A stretch of DNA of 64,000 bases from Breviolum minutum Mf 1.05b.01 (GCA_000507305.1 DF239224.1:62001-126000), one strand, 5' to 3'; counted from the first letter of the stretch, positions 36,501 through 42,787 are shown. Program-made: numbers and translations. The notes: generated from the letters alone by a model not told the origin.

Positions 36501-39500
36501 ATTTCCCAATAAATACCTAAGATATAAGGTGTATATGACAGGGTTGATTATTAAGGGTACCATCCCAACATTACCACCATTTTCCCTACGATAAAAGAGG
36601 TCACCTTTTCTGAACCATCATTAATTGAGGTATCCATGAGTTAGTTTTTCAGAGGTTCACTTCTCACCAATAAAAACCCGGAACCATAATGATCTCTGTT
36701 TTTGAAGATTAACCCTCAAAAACAAGGCCTTTTCCAATCAAAACAATGGTCATTTGGGTTCCAAGACTATATTAGCTTAAATCATGTAGGCATTTTCGAC
36801 ATGAAGGGAGCTACATGACGTTTGATACGAGCGATAAGGCCCCAGGAAGTTCCACGTCAAACGGCGGAAGTTTTAAGAAGCAAAACTACTAACCAATTTC
36901 AATGGAAGCTGAACAGGGTCGCTGGTTTTTAATGTTCTTCGGATCAAAATTGAAGAACAAGTCAATTTACATCTTCACAGTTCAGCAATTTTTAGTTTTG
37001 GAAATTACACATGTCTATGTATATATATAACTTATATATTTATTATANNNNNNNNNNNNNNNNNNNNNNNNNNNNNNNNNNNNNNNNNNNNNNNNNNNNN
37101 NNNNNNNNNNNNNNNNNNNNTTGGACCCCAAAACCATGAAAAATGAAGGTTTTAAACCCCCAATATATGGGTTATAACCCCTAAAAATGAAGGTTTTGGG
37201 TTCCCATGGTATATACATAGTTTTGTTTGGGGTCTTGGAGCTGTAACCTAGGTCTTAACTTCATGTCCATCATTCTTCCAATGTGTTTTGTTGGGACCTT
37301 TCGTGGTGCCAGGCACGTTTTGGGAATCGACAAATGGAAGGCGGTTCTCAGGCGGCTGTTGTCCGGTGGCGCCGGTGGGGCTTTTTTGTTTCAGGGTATT
37401 CCAAAGCCACATAGGGGGGGTCACCTGTGATATTAAAAACCCTTGTAAATAGTGAGATAAACTACCAACCTCAACTGGTGAGCCGAATTTCTGAACCATC
37501 AATCACAGATATTTTTTAGATTCATGGACCAATGGAGATTCTATACCGAAACTCCTTAAGTTTTTTGCACTTGCAAGATTCGACCTCCTTAATATTTTTG
37601 TTCCAGCAAGGCTGGATTGACAAATCTTAAGTATTCTGAAGTTGTTGTAGCTAGCAGCTAGATGACACCACTGATGATTTATATACCCCCGTTGGTTTTC
37701 AGCAGTGCCGCGGCAAAAAACCAGGCCGCTGAAGAGGCCATCGCTCTATGGCAAGAACTGGGAATGAAGCGACAAGAGGTTTCACGGTCAAAAAAGGTCG
37801 ACGTTTTGTGTGGTTTCACGGGGGTCAATTACCTATACACTCTGGTAAACTAACCTAGCAATGGAAAATGAGCCCTTTGAAGATGTATTTCCTATTGAAA
37901 GTGGTGATATTCCATTGCTATGTTAGTTTATCAGAGGGTACCATCCATGGGACTGGTATGTTTCCCTACATTTACCATAAAAATCAACCATTCATGTAGG
38001 TAAATATACCGTTCGTCCCATGGATGGTATGGGTTAGATTACCCCTCCAGCAAACTAACATGGCGCCATGGATTTTTGTCCCACCTTTTCCAACAGGCAA
38101 AATCTCCACCATTCAAAACTGGGATTTGTGATTTCTAGAGTGATTGGTTTGGCACCTCGTTTAAAACTAATCTGGAAGAAATTGCAAAAATGGGGTATAC
38201 CGGTATACCTTGCTTGGCTCAAGTGGGCTCAGCAAAGATTCATGGCTGATCTTTTGAAGAGCCGTTGTACGACTTTTTCAGACGTCTCAGCTGGATGCTT
38301 AACATTAGTGTAGCTTTGTTGAACGGGAATCCTGTACCTCTCAGGCTTTCGACCTCTTCCACGGTTCAAGATGTAAGGACAAAGGCCCAACGAGCCTTTG
38401 GGAAAAAGTACCTCAAACTTGTCACTGCCAAGAATCGAGTCCTCGTTGATTTCGAGCAAACCTTAGAAGAAGCAGGGATCGAGGACGGAGAGTGCCTTAC
38501 AGCTCTGGCATTTCAACCACAACTGGCAGCAACAAGTAGGGCCCTTGCCTTGCGGTGTCATGGGGATGGCTCAATCGTTACCTGGGGTCGTGCAGACTAT
38601 GGCGGTGACAGTTCGGCAGTTCAAAATCAGCTCCGGGGTGTTCAGCAGATCCAAGCCACAGAACGGGCATTTGCTGCAATTCTGGCAGATGGACCTGTCG
38701 TCGCATGGGGCCGTTCAGATTTTGGTGGCGACAATTCGGCAGTTCAAGATCAGCTCAGAGGTGTGAATCAGATTCAAGCCACAGAACGGGCATTTGCTGC
38801 CATTCTGCAAGATGGATCCGTTGTGACATGGGGTTCTGCAGATTTTGGTGGTGACAGTTCGGCAGTTCAAGATAAGCTTAGAGGTGTGAAGCAGATTCAA
38901 GCCACGTCTGGGGCATTTGCTGCTATTCTGGAAGATGGATCCGTTGTGACATGGGGTTCTGCAGGTTTTGGTGGTGACAGTTCGGCAGTGCAAGATCAGC
39001 TCAGAGGTGTGAATCAGATTCAAGCTACGTACGGGGCATTTGCTGCCATTCTGGAAGATGGATCCGCTGTGACATGGGGTTCTTCAGATTTTGGTGGTGA
39101 CAGTCGTGCAGTTCTAGATCAGCTCAATAAACTCAGAGGTCTTTTGGTATTTGGAAAGAGTTGTCGCCCTCGTGTTGACCTCAGAGGTGTGCAGCAGATT
39201 CAAGCCGCATCTGGAGCCTTTGCTGCCATTCTGGAAGATGGATCCGTTGTGACATGGGGTGATCATAAAGGTGGTGGTGACAGTGCAGCAGTTCAAAATC
39301 GGCTCAGACGTGTGAAGCAGATTCAAGCCACAGAACGGGCATTTGCTGCCATTCTGGAAGATGGATCCGTCGTGACATGGGGTGATTATGCTGGTGGTGG
39401 TAACAGTTGCACAGTTCGAGATCAGCTCAAGGGTGTGCACCAGATTCAGGCCTCCTGCAGAGCCTTTGCTGCCGTTCTGGAAGATGGATCCATCGTGACA

Positions 39501-41305
39501 TGGGGTGATCATCTCGGTGGTGGTGACAGTTCGGCAGTTCGAGATCAGCTCAAGGGTGTATAGTCCTGTTGTGTGTGTGTGTGTTTCCGTGTGTTTGGCT
39601 GAAAAATGCCAAGTGGGAGTGTGTTGAGAGGAGAACAGATGTCGGAGCAGCCTCAACTGGAGCAAAAAAATGGTCGATGTGTTTTTTTCCAGTGTCTTTC
39701 AGTAATTTAATATTGTTGTGTAGGCTGATCAAAGGAAGCTTGGATGAGAAACACATTCTACTCTACTCTTCTTGCCATCAGCGAGAAACAGAAAGTAGAG
39801 TAGAGTAGAGAATATGCAAGAACACTAGAGTAGTATACAAGCAGATTCAAGCCACATCTATGTGTATATAAATTTATATTAATTTTATAGATGCTATATA
39901 AGATTTGAGAATCATCAAAACATGTTGTTTATAATATAGGTCCATAGGTGTTAAGATTTGAGAACCATATATTATTATATGCATGTGTTTCTCGCCGTGA
40001 GTAGCTATTGAGTTTGTAGATAAAACTCAAGCACGTTCCCTTAAGGCCTTAAGGCCATCAAACAATTAGATAATATGTAGATATTGAGATTTGAGAATCA
40101 TATATTATATTATTATATAATGTTTTTTTTCAAACTCCTTAAGTAGCTATTGAGTTTAGATACAACAAAAGGACTTTCCCTTGAGGCCATCGAGCATTTG
40201 ACCGTGGCCCAGTGGCATGTGGAGGAGGACCGGTGGGACTGCGAATTTTCCAACAAGTTGATCCCTCACAGTCTTCCGAAGATTGTTGACATTTCCAATA
40301 GGCCATGTCATATATGGGTGTTTCCGAAAATAGTGATACCCCCAAATCATCCATTTTAATAAGGTGTTCCATTATAAACCATCCATTTTGGGGTACCCAA
40401 ATTTTTGGAAACACCCATATTATCTCTACCCAAATTATAACCTCATCCCCAAATTTATATAGCTTTAGTAACGGAAATCACCTGAAAATTTCACGGATTT
40501 GTTTCCAGCTTCGTGGATTATTATAATTTGCCGAGAAAGAATTTCAAATTCCCACTAAACAGTGGCAATTAATGAGTTGTTTTTGTCAAAAAAAACTTTC
40601 AAAAAGATTGTCCAAAAAATGGGGTGTATATTCAACTACTGACGACTACATTTTTCTGGCCTTAAAGAAATATATCTAGGTGGTGGTTTCAAATATTTTT
40701 CATTGTCGCCCTGAATGATCCAATTTGAGGAGCATATTTGTCAAATGGGTTGGTTCAACCACCAACTAGATATACCACCTGGAAAGTAGATGGCAATCGC
40801 CACTCCCATTAGTCTTGATTTATCATGGCCCCGTATCCTAATCGCCACCTTTTATGGGTGGCGATCGCCATCGATCCTTTTAGGACGGTGTATGTTTTAG
40901 GCTTGCGGTTGGGAGGGGGGCTGTAGCACCTTGGAGTCAGAAGCCCTGACATGAAAACATAGGATGCCATAGGAAGGAATGAAAACCCAACATTTCACAA
41001 GTTCAACATGATGAACCTTTTTCTAAGTTGTTGATTCAACTTCAGATGTGTGTTCCCTTCAAAAAGAGGGTCGATTGAAATTTCCAAAGCGGTGTTTTTT
41101 TTCCAGGGAGTATTTTTGTTAACCTCCGGTAAACTAACACAGCAATGGAAAATCCACCATTTGAAGATGTATTTCCTATTCAAAATGGGGATTTTCCATT
41201 GCTATGTTTGTTTACCGGAGGGTAGCTTGGTGTTTGGATTGCATGCAATCAGACTGAAAGATCCGAAAGGCTCAAGCCACTGTCGCTCAGGGTCAGCTGC
41301 GAAAG
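24486..41305 (+). CDS. long gene of very small TPR-like exons
   Basis: At least twelve small + strand exons share tetratricopeptide-like helix signatures (A..L......G with Ala at fixed spacing) and AG|G-type acceptors. They are 24486-24527, 25141 to about 25190, 26717 to about 26800, 27781-27843, 28830-28921, 31556 to about 31620, 32999-33041, 34535 to about 34569, 35639 to about 35745, 37706-37778, about 40182-40262 and 41262 to about 41303. Clear TPR-like pieces are ISEALEIFKDLGD, AVKIYRELEDKA, AREALAIFEDLGDSRSEARA and AAEEAIALWQELG. TPR proteins are usually protein-protein adaptors. The introns (0.6-2.5 kb) are packed with inverted-repeat elements, and one contains a separate intronless gene. 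Unity of the transcript is inferred from strand, order and repeat type. Start and stop exons were not identified. Confidence 0.5.
25141..25190 (+). CDS. TPR-gene exon
   Basis: After TTTTCTGCAG (25140) the frame reads AAMLFAVAEGHINDHEDD. 'A..LF..A.G.I..H' fits the second helix of a TPR unit. The donor is not certain. Confidence 0.4.
25254..25350. repeat. F4 element, diverged
   Basis: GGATCCATGTATGGCATA at the left and CATACGTGGATGGTATGG at the right, with CTACCTACAGTTACTATAC inside. Confidence 0.5.
25670..25762. repeat. F3 element, ACATATCC variant
   Basis: CTCCAGGGAACTAACATATCC at the left; the right end GGGGGATCTGTTAGTCC is degraded. Confidence 0.5.
26105..26227. repeat. tandem repeat, 3 x 41 bp
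   Basis: Three consecutive 41-bp units start at 26105, 26146 and 26187, each beginning ATCAGTTGC and ending GCAAGGAAC or GCAAAGAAC. They differ at only a few positions. A C-rich tract (CCCCACCCCACC) follows directly. Confidence 0.9.
26620..26697. repeat. F4 element, short and well preserved
   Basis: AGCATCCATGTATGATGTAT at the left and ATACCATACATGGATTCTCC at the right. The centre carries the diagnostic CTACATTTAGTTGATTTTTA. Confidence 0.7.
26717..26800 (+). CDS. TPR-gene exon
   Basis: After ATTTCAG (26716) the frame reads VRSFPPFKKTPALKDFDAAL, then QAASQ. 'ALKDFDAALQAASQ' is a plausible TPR helix. It lies directly next to an F4 copy (26620-26697), so element and exon are only about 20 nt apart. 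Confidence 0.45.
26880..26985. repeat. F4 element
   Basis: ATAGGATCCATGGAAAATTT at the left and CTTACATGGATGGCATGATGG at the right, with TTATGGTAAATATAGGGAAAT inside. Confidence 0.6.
27371..27505. repeat. F1 element, enlarged copy
   Basis: Starts TAGGTGGTGGTTTCAAC and ends CATCACCTGACCTAG. It is longer than the usual 100 bp (135 bp) through several small insertions. Confidence 0.65.
27616..27719. repeat. F3 element
   Basis: TCCCTAAAACTCACATGGC at the left; GCTATGTTAGTTTCAGGGAG at the right. The interior includes GGAGATTCCTATTCAAAACC. Confidence 0.65.
27781..27843 (+). CDS. TPR-gene exon, clear helix pair
   Basis: After TTCCCTTCAG the frame gives ISEALEIFKDLGDIEGVRR and then PQ. 'EALEIFKDLGDIEG' matches a TPR helix A to turn. 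It is closely similar to AREALAIFEDLGDSRS at 35639, which suggests repeated exon duplication within the gene. Confidence 0.6.
28085..28213 (+). CDS. candidate coding segment, unidentified
   Basis: Within a longer open frame, the part TFLKRHLEEKQESKLKQQHH, then DVILIDEFKENAGSK, looks coding (basic/acidic helix). It ends in TAA at 28211-28213. It shares the string ACATTCTTGAAGC with 6824 and 13288. Confidence 0.3.
   Translation, partial: FTFLKRHLEEKQESKLKQQHHDVILIDEFKENAGSKTCDRAA
28830..28921 (+). CDS. TPR-gene exon with canonical donor
   Basis: Between CACCGAG and GTGAGTG the frame reads VADSLRVVVDAMRLQSGKKD, then EKPEEVESIN. The GTGAGT donor is the strongest in the window. The exon end and the start of the intron are repeated about 130 nt downstream. 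Confidence 0.5.
28917..29085. repeat. imperfect tandem duplication spanning an exon end
   Basis: AATATGTGAGTGTTCCTGAC (28917) recurs as AATATGTGAAGGTCCTGAA (about 29050). Both are followed by AAAAGGGCCCGG or AAAAGGGTCCCGG. Between them TTAATGGGGATTATATATA is also repeated as TTAATAGGGATTTTATATA. Confidence 0.6.
29098..29305. repeat. F3 (CGAACTGTTAG variant) followed by F5
   Basis: F3 at 29098-29205 has AACTAACAGTTCGCACCTGA against GGGGCGAACTGTTAGTTTC. An F5 copy begins at once (29207), ending AAAACAACCAGGATTCAATGG. Confidence 0.65.
29335..29440. repeat. F10 element
   Basis: Begins TGGTTCAGAAATC and contains CCTGTAAAAAAGATGGTAG and CAACTGGTGAATGAACCATCA. Copies are at 37425, 58108 and 60077. 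Confidence 0.6.
30497..30612. repeat. F3 element, CGAACG variant
   Basis: CACTCCCCCTAAAAAAATAAACGAACGTCCC at the left pairs with GGGGATCTTCGTTCATTTTCG at the right. Confidence 0.7.
30779..30884. repeat. F3 element
   Basis: CTCCCCTGAAGATTAACGAA at the left; GACATGTTAGTTTTCAGGGG at the right; TGGTTGGAAGATGTATTCCC in the centre. Confidence 0.7.
30916..31033. repeat. F1 element, complete copy
   Basis: CTGGGTGGTGGCAACTCAAAT to GGTTCAACCACCAACTAG. It has the GGCAACTCAAA variant shared with 50199 and 63451. Confidence 0.8.
31394..31500. repeat. F6 palindromic element
   Basis: A nearly perfect inverted repeat: ATGGGTATTTCCAAAAATAG / CTATTTTCGGAAACATC, with inner arms CCCAAAATGGATGGTTTAT and AAAATGGATGATTTGGG. 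It contains an open frame that is an artefact of the repeat. Confidence 0.8.
31556..31620 (+). CDS. TPR-gene exon
   Basis: After GTGTCAG (31555) the frame reads TKDRDQGIRQAKEATAEKSG. It is short and helical with an Ala/Lys-rich pattern. The 3' boundary is not clear. Confidence 0.35.
32095..32290. repeat. nested palindromic element
   Basis: Outer arms GATTGAGGGATGTAG and GGAGGTCCCTCAAG enclose inner arms CAGGGACCCCAAATAATG and CATTATTGGGGGTCCCTG. The inner arms flank a TATGGGAATAGTATGGGAAAC centre. This is one element inside another. Confidence 0.6.
32378..32483. repeat. F3 element, AACAGTTTGC variant
   Basis: TCCCTGAGGCTAACAGTTTGC at the left and GCAAGCTGTTAATGTTGAGGA at the right. Confidence 0.7.
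32500..32822 (+). other. unassigned GC-richer unique sequence
   Basis: About 320 bp without recognised repeats and open in all three + frames over much of its length. No frame shows a familiar motif, so I do not call a gene. It could be an exon, a decayed gene piece or an unlisted element. Confidence 0.3.
32821..32957. repeat. F8 element
   Basis: TAGGCCCCTATACTAGTTAC to TATAACCGGTTTTTAGGGGCC, inverted ends around AATGGGTAACTGGGGAGG. Confidence 0.7.
32999..33041 (+). CDS. 43-nt TPR-gene exon
   Basis: Between GGCAAAAG and GTGCGT the frame gives AVKIYRELEDKAME. It is a compact TPR helix with both canonical splice signals. Confidence 0.55.
33345..33445. repeat. F5 element
   Basis: Contains GGTTATTTGGGGATTATATA and AAACCATTGTGAGGATCC, with the right end CCAACCAGTTTAAT. 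Confidence 0.5.
34535..34569 (+). CDS. TPR-gene exon
   Basis: After TTTCAG (34534) the frame reads EAIGSANKADES. It resembles a short TPR helix. Boundaries are approximate. Confidence 0.4.
35165..35259. repeat. F1 element, complete copy
   Basis: CTAGATGGTGGTTTCAAAC to GGTTGAAACCACCAACCAG. TTAA occurs directly on both sides (35161-35164 and 35260-35263). Confidence 0.8.
35639..35745 (+). CDS. TPR-gene exon, best TPR match
   Basis: The frame reads AREALAIFEDLGDSRSEARA, then MHLLAEVEGD. It has the expected helix A to turn to helix B pattern of a TPR (A at 8, G at 11-12, A at 20). It is preceded by an A-rich CCACAAAAAAAG. Confidence 0.6.
35838..35935. repeat. F5 element
   Basis: CTGGTTGTTTAGGTTGCATAG at the left and TAAACCAACCAGTATAAT at the right. 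Confidence 0.6.
36025..36260. repeat. two F4 elements in succession
   Basis: The first is 36025-36125 (ACCATCCATG...GATGGATGATATGGG). The second is 36168-36258 (CCCATAGAATCCATCTATGG...GAGCATCTGGG). Confidence 0.6.
36433..36592. repeat. F12 element, reverse copy
   Basis: GGTGGTACCATTGGGATGG at the left. The right part, AGGTGTATATGACAGGGTTGATTATTAAGGG and ACCACCATTTTCCC, is the complement of 22783-22860. Confidence 0.65.
37048..37120. other. assembly gap
   Basis: 73 undetermined bases (N) within a TA-rich, palindromic region. Confidence 1.
37121..37208. repeat. palindromic element next to the gap
   Basis: CCCCAAAACCATGAAAAATG at the left against GAAGGTTTTGGGTTCCCATGG at the right. AAAATGAAGGTTTT occurs twice in direct orientation. 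Part of the element may lie in the gap. Confidence 0.5.
37425..37506. repeat. F10 element
   Basis: AAAAACCCTTGTAAATAGTGAG, then CCTCAACTGGTGAGC and TTTCTGAACCATCAATC. Confidence 0.55.
37706..37778 (+). CDS. TPR-gene exon
   Basis: Between TTTTCAG(CAG) and GTTTCA the frame reads AAAKNQAAEEAIALWQELGM, then KRQE. 'EEAIALWQELGM' is a clear TPR helix. It lies just upstream of the intron that carries the intronless gene. Confidence 0.55.
37838..37940. repeat. F2 palindromic element
   Basis: CTGGTAAACTAACCTAGCAATGG at the left pairs with CCATTGCTATGTTAGTTTATCAG. The core is TTTGAAGATGTATTTCCTATT. Confidence 0.85.
37941..38035. repeat. F4 element adjoining F2
   Basis: ACCATCCATGGGACTGGTATG at the left; CGTCCCATGGATGGTATGGG at the right. 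No spacer separates it from the F2 copy at 37838-37940. Confidence 0.7.
38214..38223 (+). other. possible relic of the dinoflagellate spliced leader
   Basis: TTGGCTCAAG equals the last ten bases of the conserved 22-nt dinoflagellate spliced leader (ending CATTTTGGCTCAAG; established knowledge). The three bases before it (TGC instead of ATT) do not match. It lies 71 bases before the ATG of an intronless gene, where reverse transcription of a trans-spliced mRNA would leave it. A second degenerate match (TGGGCTCAG) follows at 38224. Confidence 0.5.
38295..39563 (+). CDS. Ubl domain plus eight 41-residue WG repeats, intronless
   Basis: The frame from ATG 38295 encodes 422 residues. The upstream TTG at 38265 is in frame but not a likely start. 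Residues 1 to about 75 form a ubiquitin-like fold: MLNISVALLNGNPVPLRL, then VQDVRTKAQRAFG and VLVDFEQTLEEAGIEDGE. From about residue 85 come eight units of 41 residues, each with AFAAILEDGSVVTWG, GGDSSAVQ and LRGVQQIQA parts, resembling RCC1-type blades. Unit 5 carries an 18-residue insertion. Ubl plus WG-repeat proteins are abundant in Symbiodiniaceae; their function is not established, and links to ubiquitin signalling are inference. The last unit stops after LKGV, in mid-unit, so the protein is probably truncated. It lies in an intron of the TPR-like gene, same strand. Confidence 0.85.
   Translation: MLNISVALLNGNPVPLRLSTSSTVQDVRTKAQRAFGKKYLKLVTAKNRVLVDFEQTLEEAGIEDGECLTALAFQPQLAATSRALALRCHGDGSIVTWGRADYGGDSSAVQNQLRGVQQIQATERAFAAILADGPVVAWGRSDFGGDNSAVQDQLRGVNQIQATERAFAAILQDGSVVTWGSADFGGDSSAVQDKLRGVKQIQATSGAFAAILEDGSVVTWGSAGFGGDSSAVQDQLRGVNQIQATYGAFAAILEDGSAVTWGSSDFGGDSRAVLDQLNKLRGLLVFGKSCRPRVDLRGVQQIQAASGAFAAILEDGSVVTWGDHKGGGDSAAVQNRLRRVKQIQATERAFAAILEDGSVVTWGDYAGGGNSCTVRDQLKGVHQIQASCRAFAAVLEDGSIVTWGDHLGGGDSSAVRDQLKGV
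39126..39188 (+). other. in-frame insertion in WG repeat 5
   Basis: 54 extra bases add 18 residues (NKLRGLLVFGKSCRPRVD) between DQL and LRGV. The 9-mer CTCAGAGGT occurs at 39132-39140 and 39180-39188, 48 bp apart. The insert therefore contains or is bounded by a short direct repeat. The other seven units lack it. Confidence 0.8.
39563..39837. mobile_element. insertion that truncates the WG-repeat gene
   Basis: The WG-repeat coding sequence stops being recognisable at 39560. AAGCAGATTCAAGCCACATCT, the expected continuation of a unit, reappears at 39839-39859. Between them are about 275 bp, flanked by GTATA on both sides (39558-39562 and 39833-39837). The interior has (GT)n near 39571 and an inverted pair TTCTACTCTACTC / GAGTAGAGTAG at 39757-39810. 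It reads as a small non-autonomous insertion with a 5-bp target duplication. The stop codon TAG (39561-39563) spans the junction. Confidence 0.5.
39839..39859 (+). pseudogene. 21-bp remnant of a WG-repeat unit
   Basis: AAGCAGATTCAAGCCACATCT matches the KQIQATS codons of repeat 3/4 (38891 region) at 20 of 21 positions. No further similarity follows, so most of the downstream gene was lost. Confidence 0.6.
39950..40200. repeat. degenerate tandem duplication including an exon start
   Basis: AAGATTTGAGAACCATATATTA (39953) and GAGATTTGAGAATCATATATTA (40086) begin two similar units. Each continues with AGTAGCTATTGAGTTT and CCCTT(A/G)AGGCC. The second unit leads into the exon EAIEHLTVAQ. The first contains the corresponding but decayed AAGGCCATCAAACAATTA (KAIKQL). 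Confidence 0.55.
40182..40262 (+). CDS. TPR-gene exon
   Basis: The frame reads LEAIEHLTVAQWHVEEDRWD, with a plausible acceptor at TTGAG|GCC. It is helical with W and acidic residues. The 3' boundary may be at GACCGG|TGGG or later; the frame stays open into an F6 copy. Confidence 0.45.
40311..40420. repeat. F6 palindromic element, reverse orientation
   Basis: TATATGGGTGTTTCCGAAAATAG / CAAATTTTTGGAAACACCCATAT. The inner arms ACCCCCAAATCATCCATTTT and AAACCATCCATTTTGGGG are in reverse order relative to the copy at 31394. Confidence 0.8.
40676..40880. repeat. composite F1 + F9 element
   Basis: F1 (40676-40769) is followed at once by F9 (40770-40880). F9 has TAGATGGCAATCGCCACTCCC and GGGTGGCGATCGCCATCGATCC as inverted arms. 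The whole 205-bp unit recurs in opposite orientation at 45366-45581. Confidence 0.8.
41122..41224. repeat. F2 palindromic element
   Basis: CCTCCGGTAAACTAACACAGC at the left; GCTATGTTTGTTTACCGGAGG at the right; almost perfectly symmetrical. Confidence 0.85.
41262..41303 (+). CDS. possible last TPR-gene exon
   Basis: After GAAAG the frame reads AQATVAQGQLRKDE. It is short and helical. The transcript may end in the following 1.4 kb, before the cupin start at 42788; no stop-containing exon is evident. Confidence 0.3.
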
Positions 41306-41470
41306 GATGAGATACCATTGATTTGAGGATTTTTGCAGGAATCCGTGTTGGTTAGGTGTGCGCAGGCTTTATTTGATGAATTTTGCCACAAAGACACGTA
41401 AAGCTGCACCGAAATATGAGATGCTGCTTTGTTAAGTAGACTCAAACATAGTAAACTATCTATACATTGT

Positions 41471-41665
41471 CTGGTTGGTGGTTTCAAATATGTTTTTATT
41501 TTCACCCCGATTTAATTTGGGGAAGATGATTTCCCATTTTGACTTGAGCATATTTTTTTCAAAGGGGTTGGTTCAACCACCACCTAGTATACCATCCATG
41601 TATGGTGGTATGTTTCCCTACATTTTACCATCAAAAATCAACCATTCATGGATCGGTAAAAAAAA
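41471..41665. repeat. F1 element followed by F4 element
   Basis: F1 at 41471-41587 (CTGGTTGGTGGTTTCAAAT to GGTTCAACCACCACCTAG). F4 begins directly (41588, TATACCATCCATGTATGG) and runs to about 41665. Confidence 0.75.
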
Positions 41666-41810
41666 AACCACCACCTAGTTATCTACCCCAAATTATAACC
41701 TCATCCCGAAATTATATAGCTTAGTAGCGGAAATCACCTGCAACCATTATGTTTTCGGGAGGGTAACCATTGTGATTTGCCCTTCTTTCCGAAGATTCTG
41801 CCGACTTTTA

Positions 41811-41867
41811 GTGCCTTGATCATCTTCCTGTGCCTTGATCATCTTCCTGTGCCTTGATCATCTTCCT
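41811..41867. repeat. tandem repeat, 3 x 19 bp
   Basis: Three identical copies of GTGCCTTGATCATCTTCCT. The following GC-rich stretch (CGGTGCCATGCCATGCCGG) has further short repeats and inverted GCCACGCC/GGCGTGGC arms. Confidence 0.9.
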
Positions 41868-42040
41868 GTGCCCGGTGCCATGCCATGCCGGAACATGCCG
41901 TGCCCTGTGCAACGTTGGTGCCACGCCACTTGAGGCGTGGTGGTGGAGGCGTGGCGTTCTCGTGTTTTTTTGTTGGGGTTGAGGCTGGGTGGTGGAAATG
42001 GACATCCAGGGGACCCATACTGAGGAGACCTTAATTAAAG

Positions 42041-42144
42041 CTAGGTGGTAGTTTCAATATGTGTTTATTTTCACCCCAAGATGGGGGAATGATCCAATTT
42101 GACGAGCATATTTTGTGCAAATGGATTGAAACCACCAAAACCAG
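42041..42144. repeat. F1 element with possible 5-bp target duplication
   Basis: CTAGGTGGTAGTTTCAAT to TTGAAACCACCAAAACCAG. TAAAG occurs directly on both sides. Confidence 0.8.
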
Positions 42145-42360
42145 TAAAGACATATAAAAGGCTAACTATTTTTAAGAATTTCAGATCGTTTGAGACAGCT
42201 CGGGGATGGATCTTCTTTGTTCGAAGTGCACTTGTTATGGTGCTTCTCAATTGCAAAAAAAAATAAGGTTTGGATACCCTTCGCATTGCTAGGAGAGCTG
42301 GTGCTGCTGGAACACATGGCATCATTCTTCACAGTTGGTTTTTTTTTTCCTAGGGAACCC

Positions 42361-42490
42361 TCAACTAATGGTTAATGGTTGGTTTTGGTTGCTGGTTTGG
42401 GATTCGAATCGGGATACCCCTAAGTAACAATCCCTTTCATTTTCGGGAATCCAAGGAATCCAACCCAAACCGACAATCAACCATTAGTTG
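42361..42490. repeat. F7-related palindromic element
   Basis: TCAACTAATGGTTAATGGTTGG at the left; CAATCAACCATTAGTTGA at the right. It shares AACAATCCCTTTCAT with the complement of the longer F7 copies. Confidence 0.7.
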
Positions 42491-42787
42491 AACCCAGTGT
42501 TTAGGCAGGGCCCAAGGCTATACATTTCATGACCCCCAAAACAAAAATTAGATCTAAGAAAATTCCAACAGACCCTCTGGAACATATCCCAGGTACCTCA
42601 AAATACAAGTATGACAGGATTTCCTTCATAAACAGGTGGTTGAGGGTTTTAGGTAGGTTCCAGGAATATCTTGGAAACTTTCAGATGACTAAGGCTTTTC
42701 TACCGGTCCCCTGTTTCTGTTTGGCTCGAATTCATTTCAGCTTTCAGTCGGTGAAAAAAAACACCGAAGAGATCGACCTGTGGCGCC

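Noticed and set aside
38715..39023. 102-residue open frame on the minus strand (also 39114-39665, 183 residues)
   Set aside because: Antisense shadows of the WG-repeat coding sequence; periodicity follows the 123-bp units.
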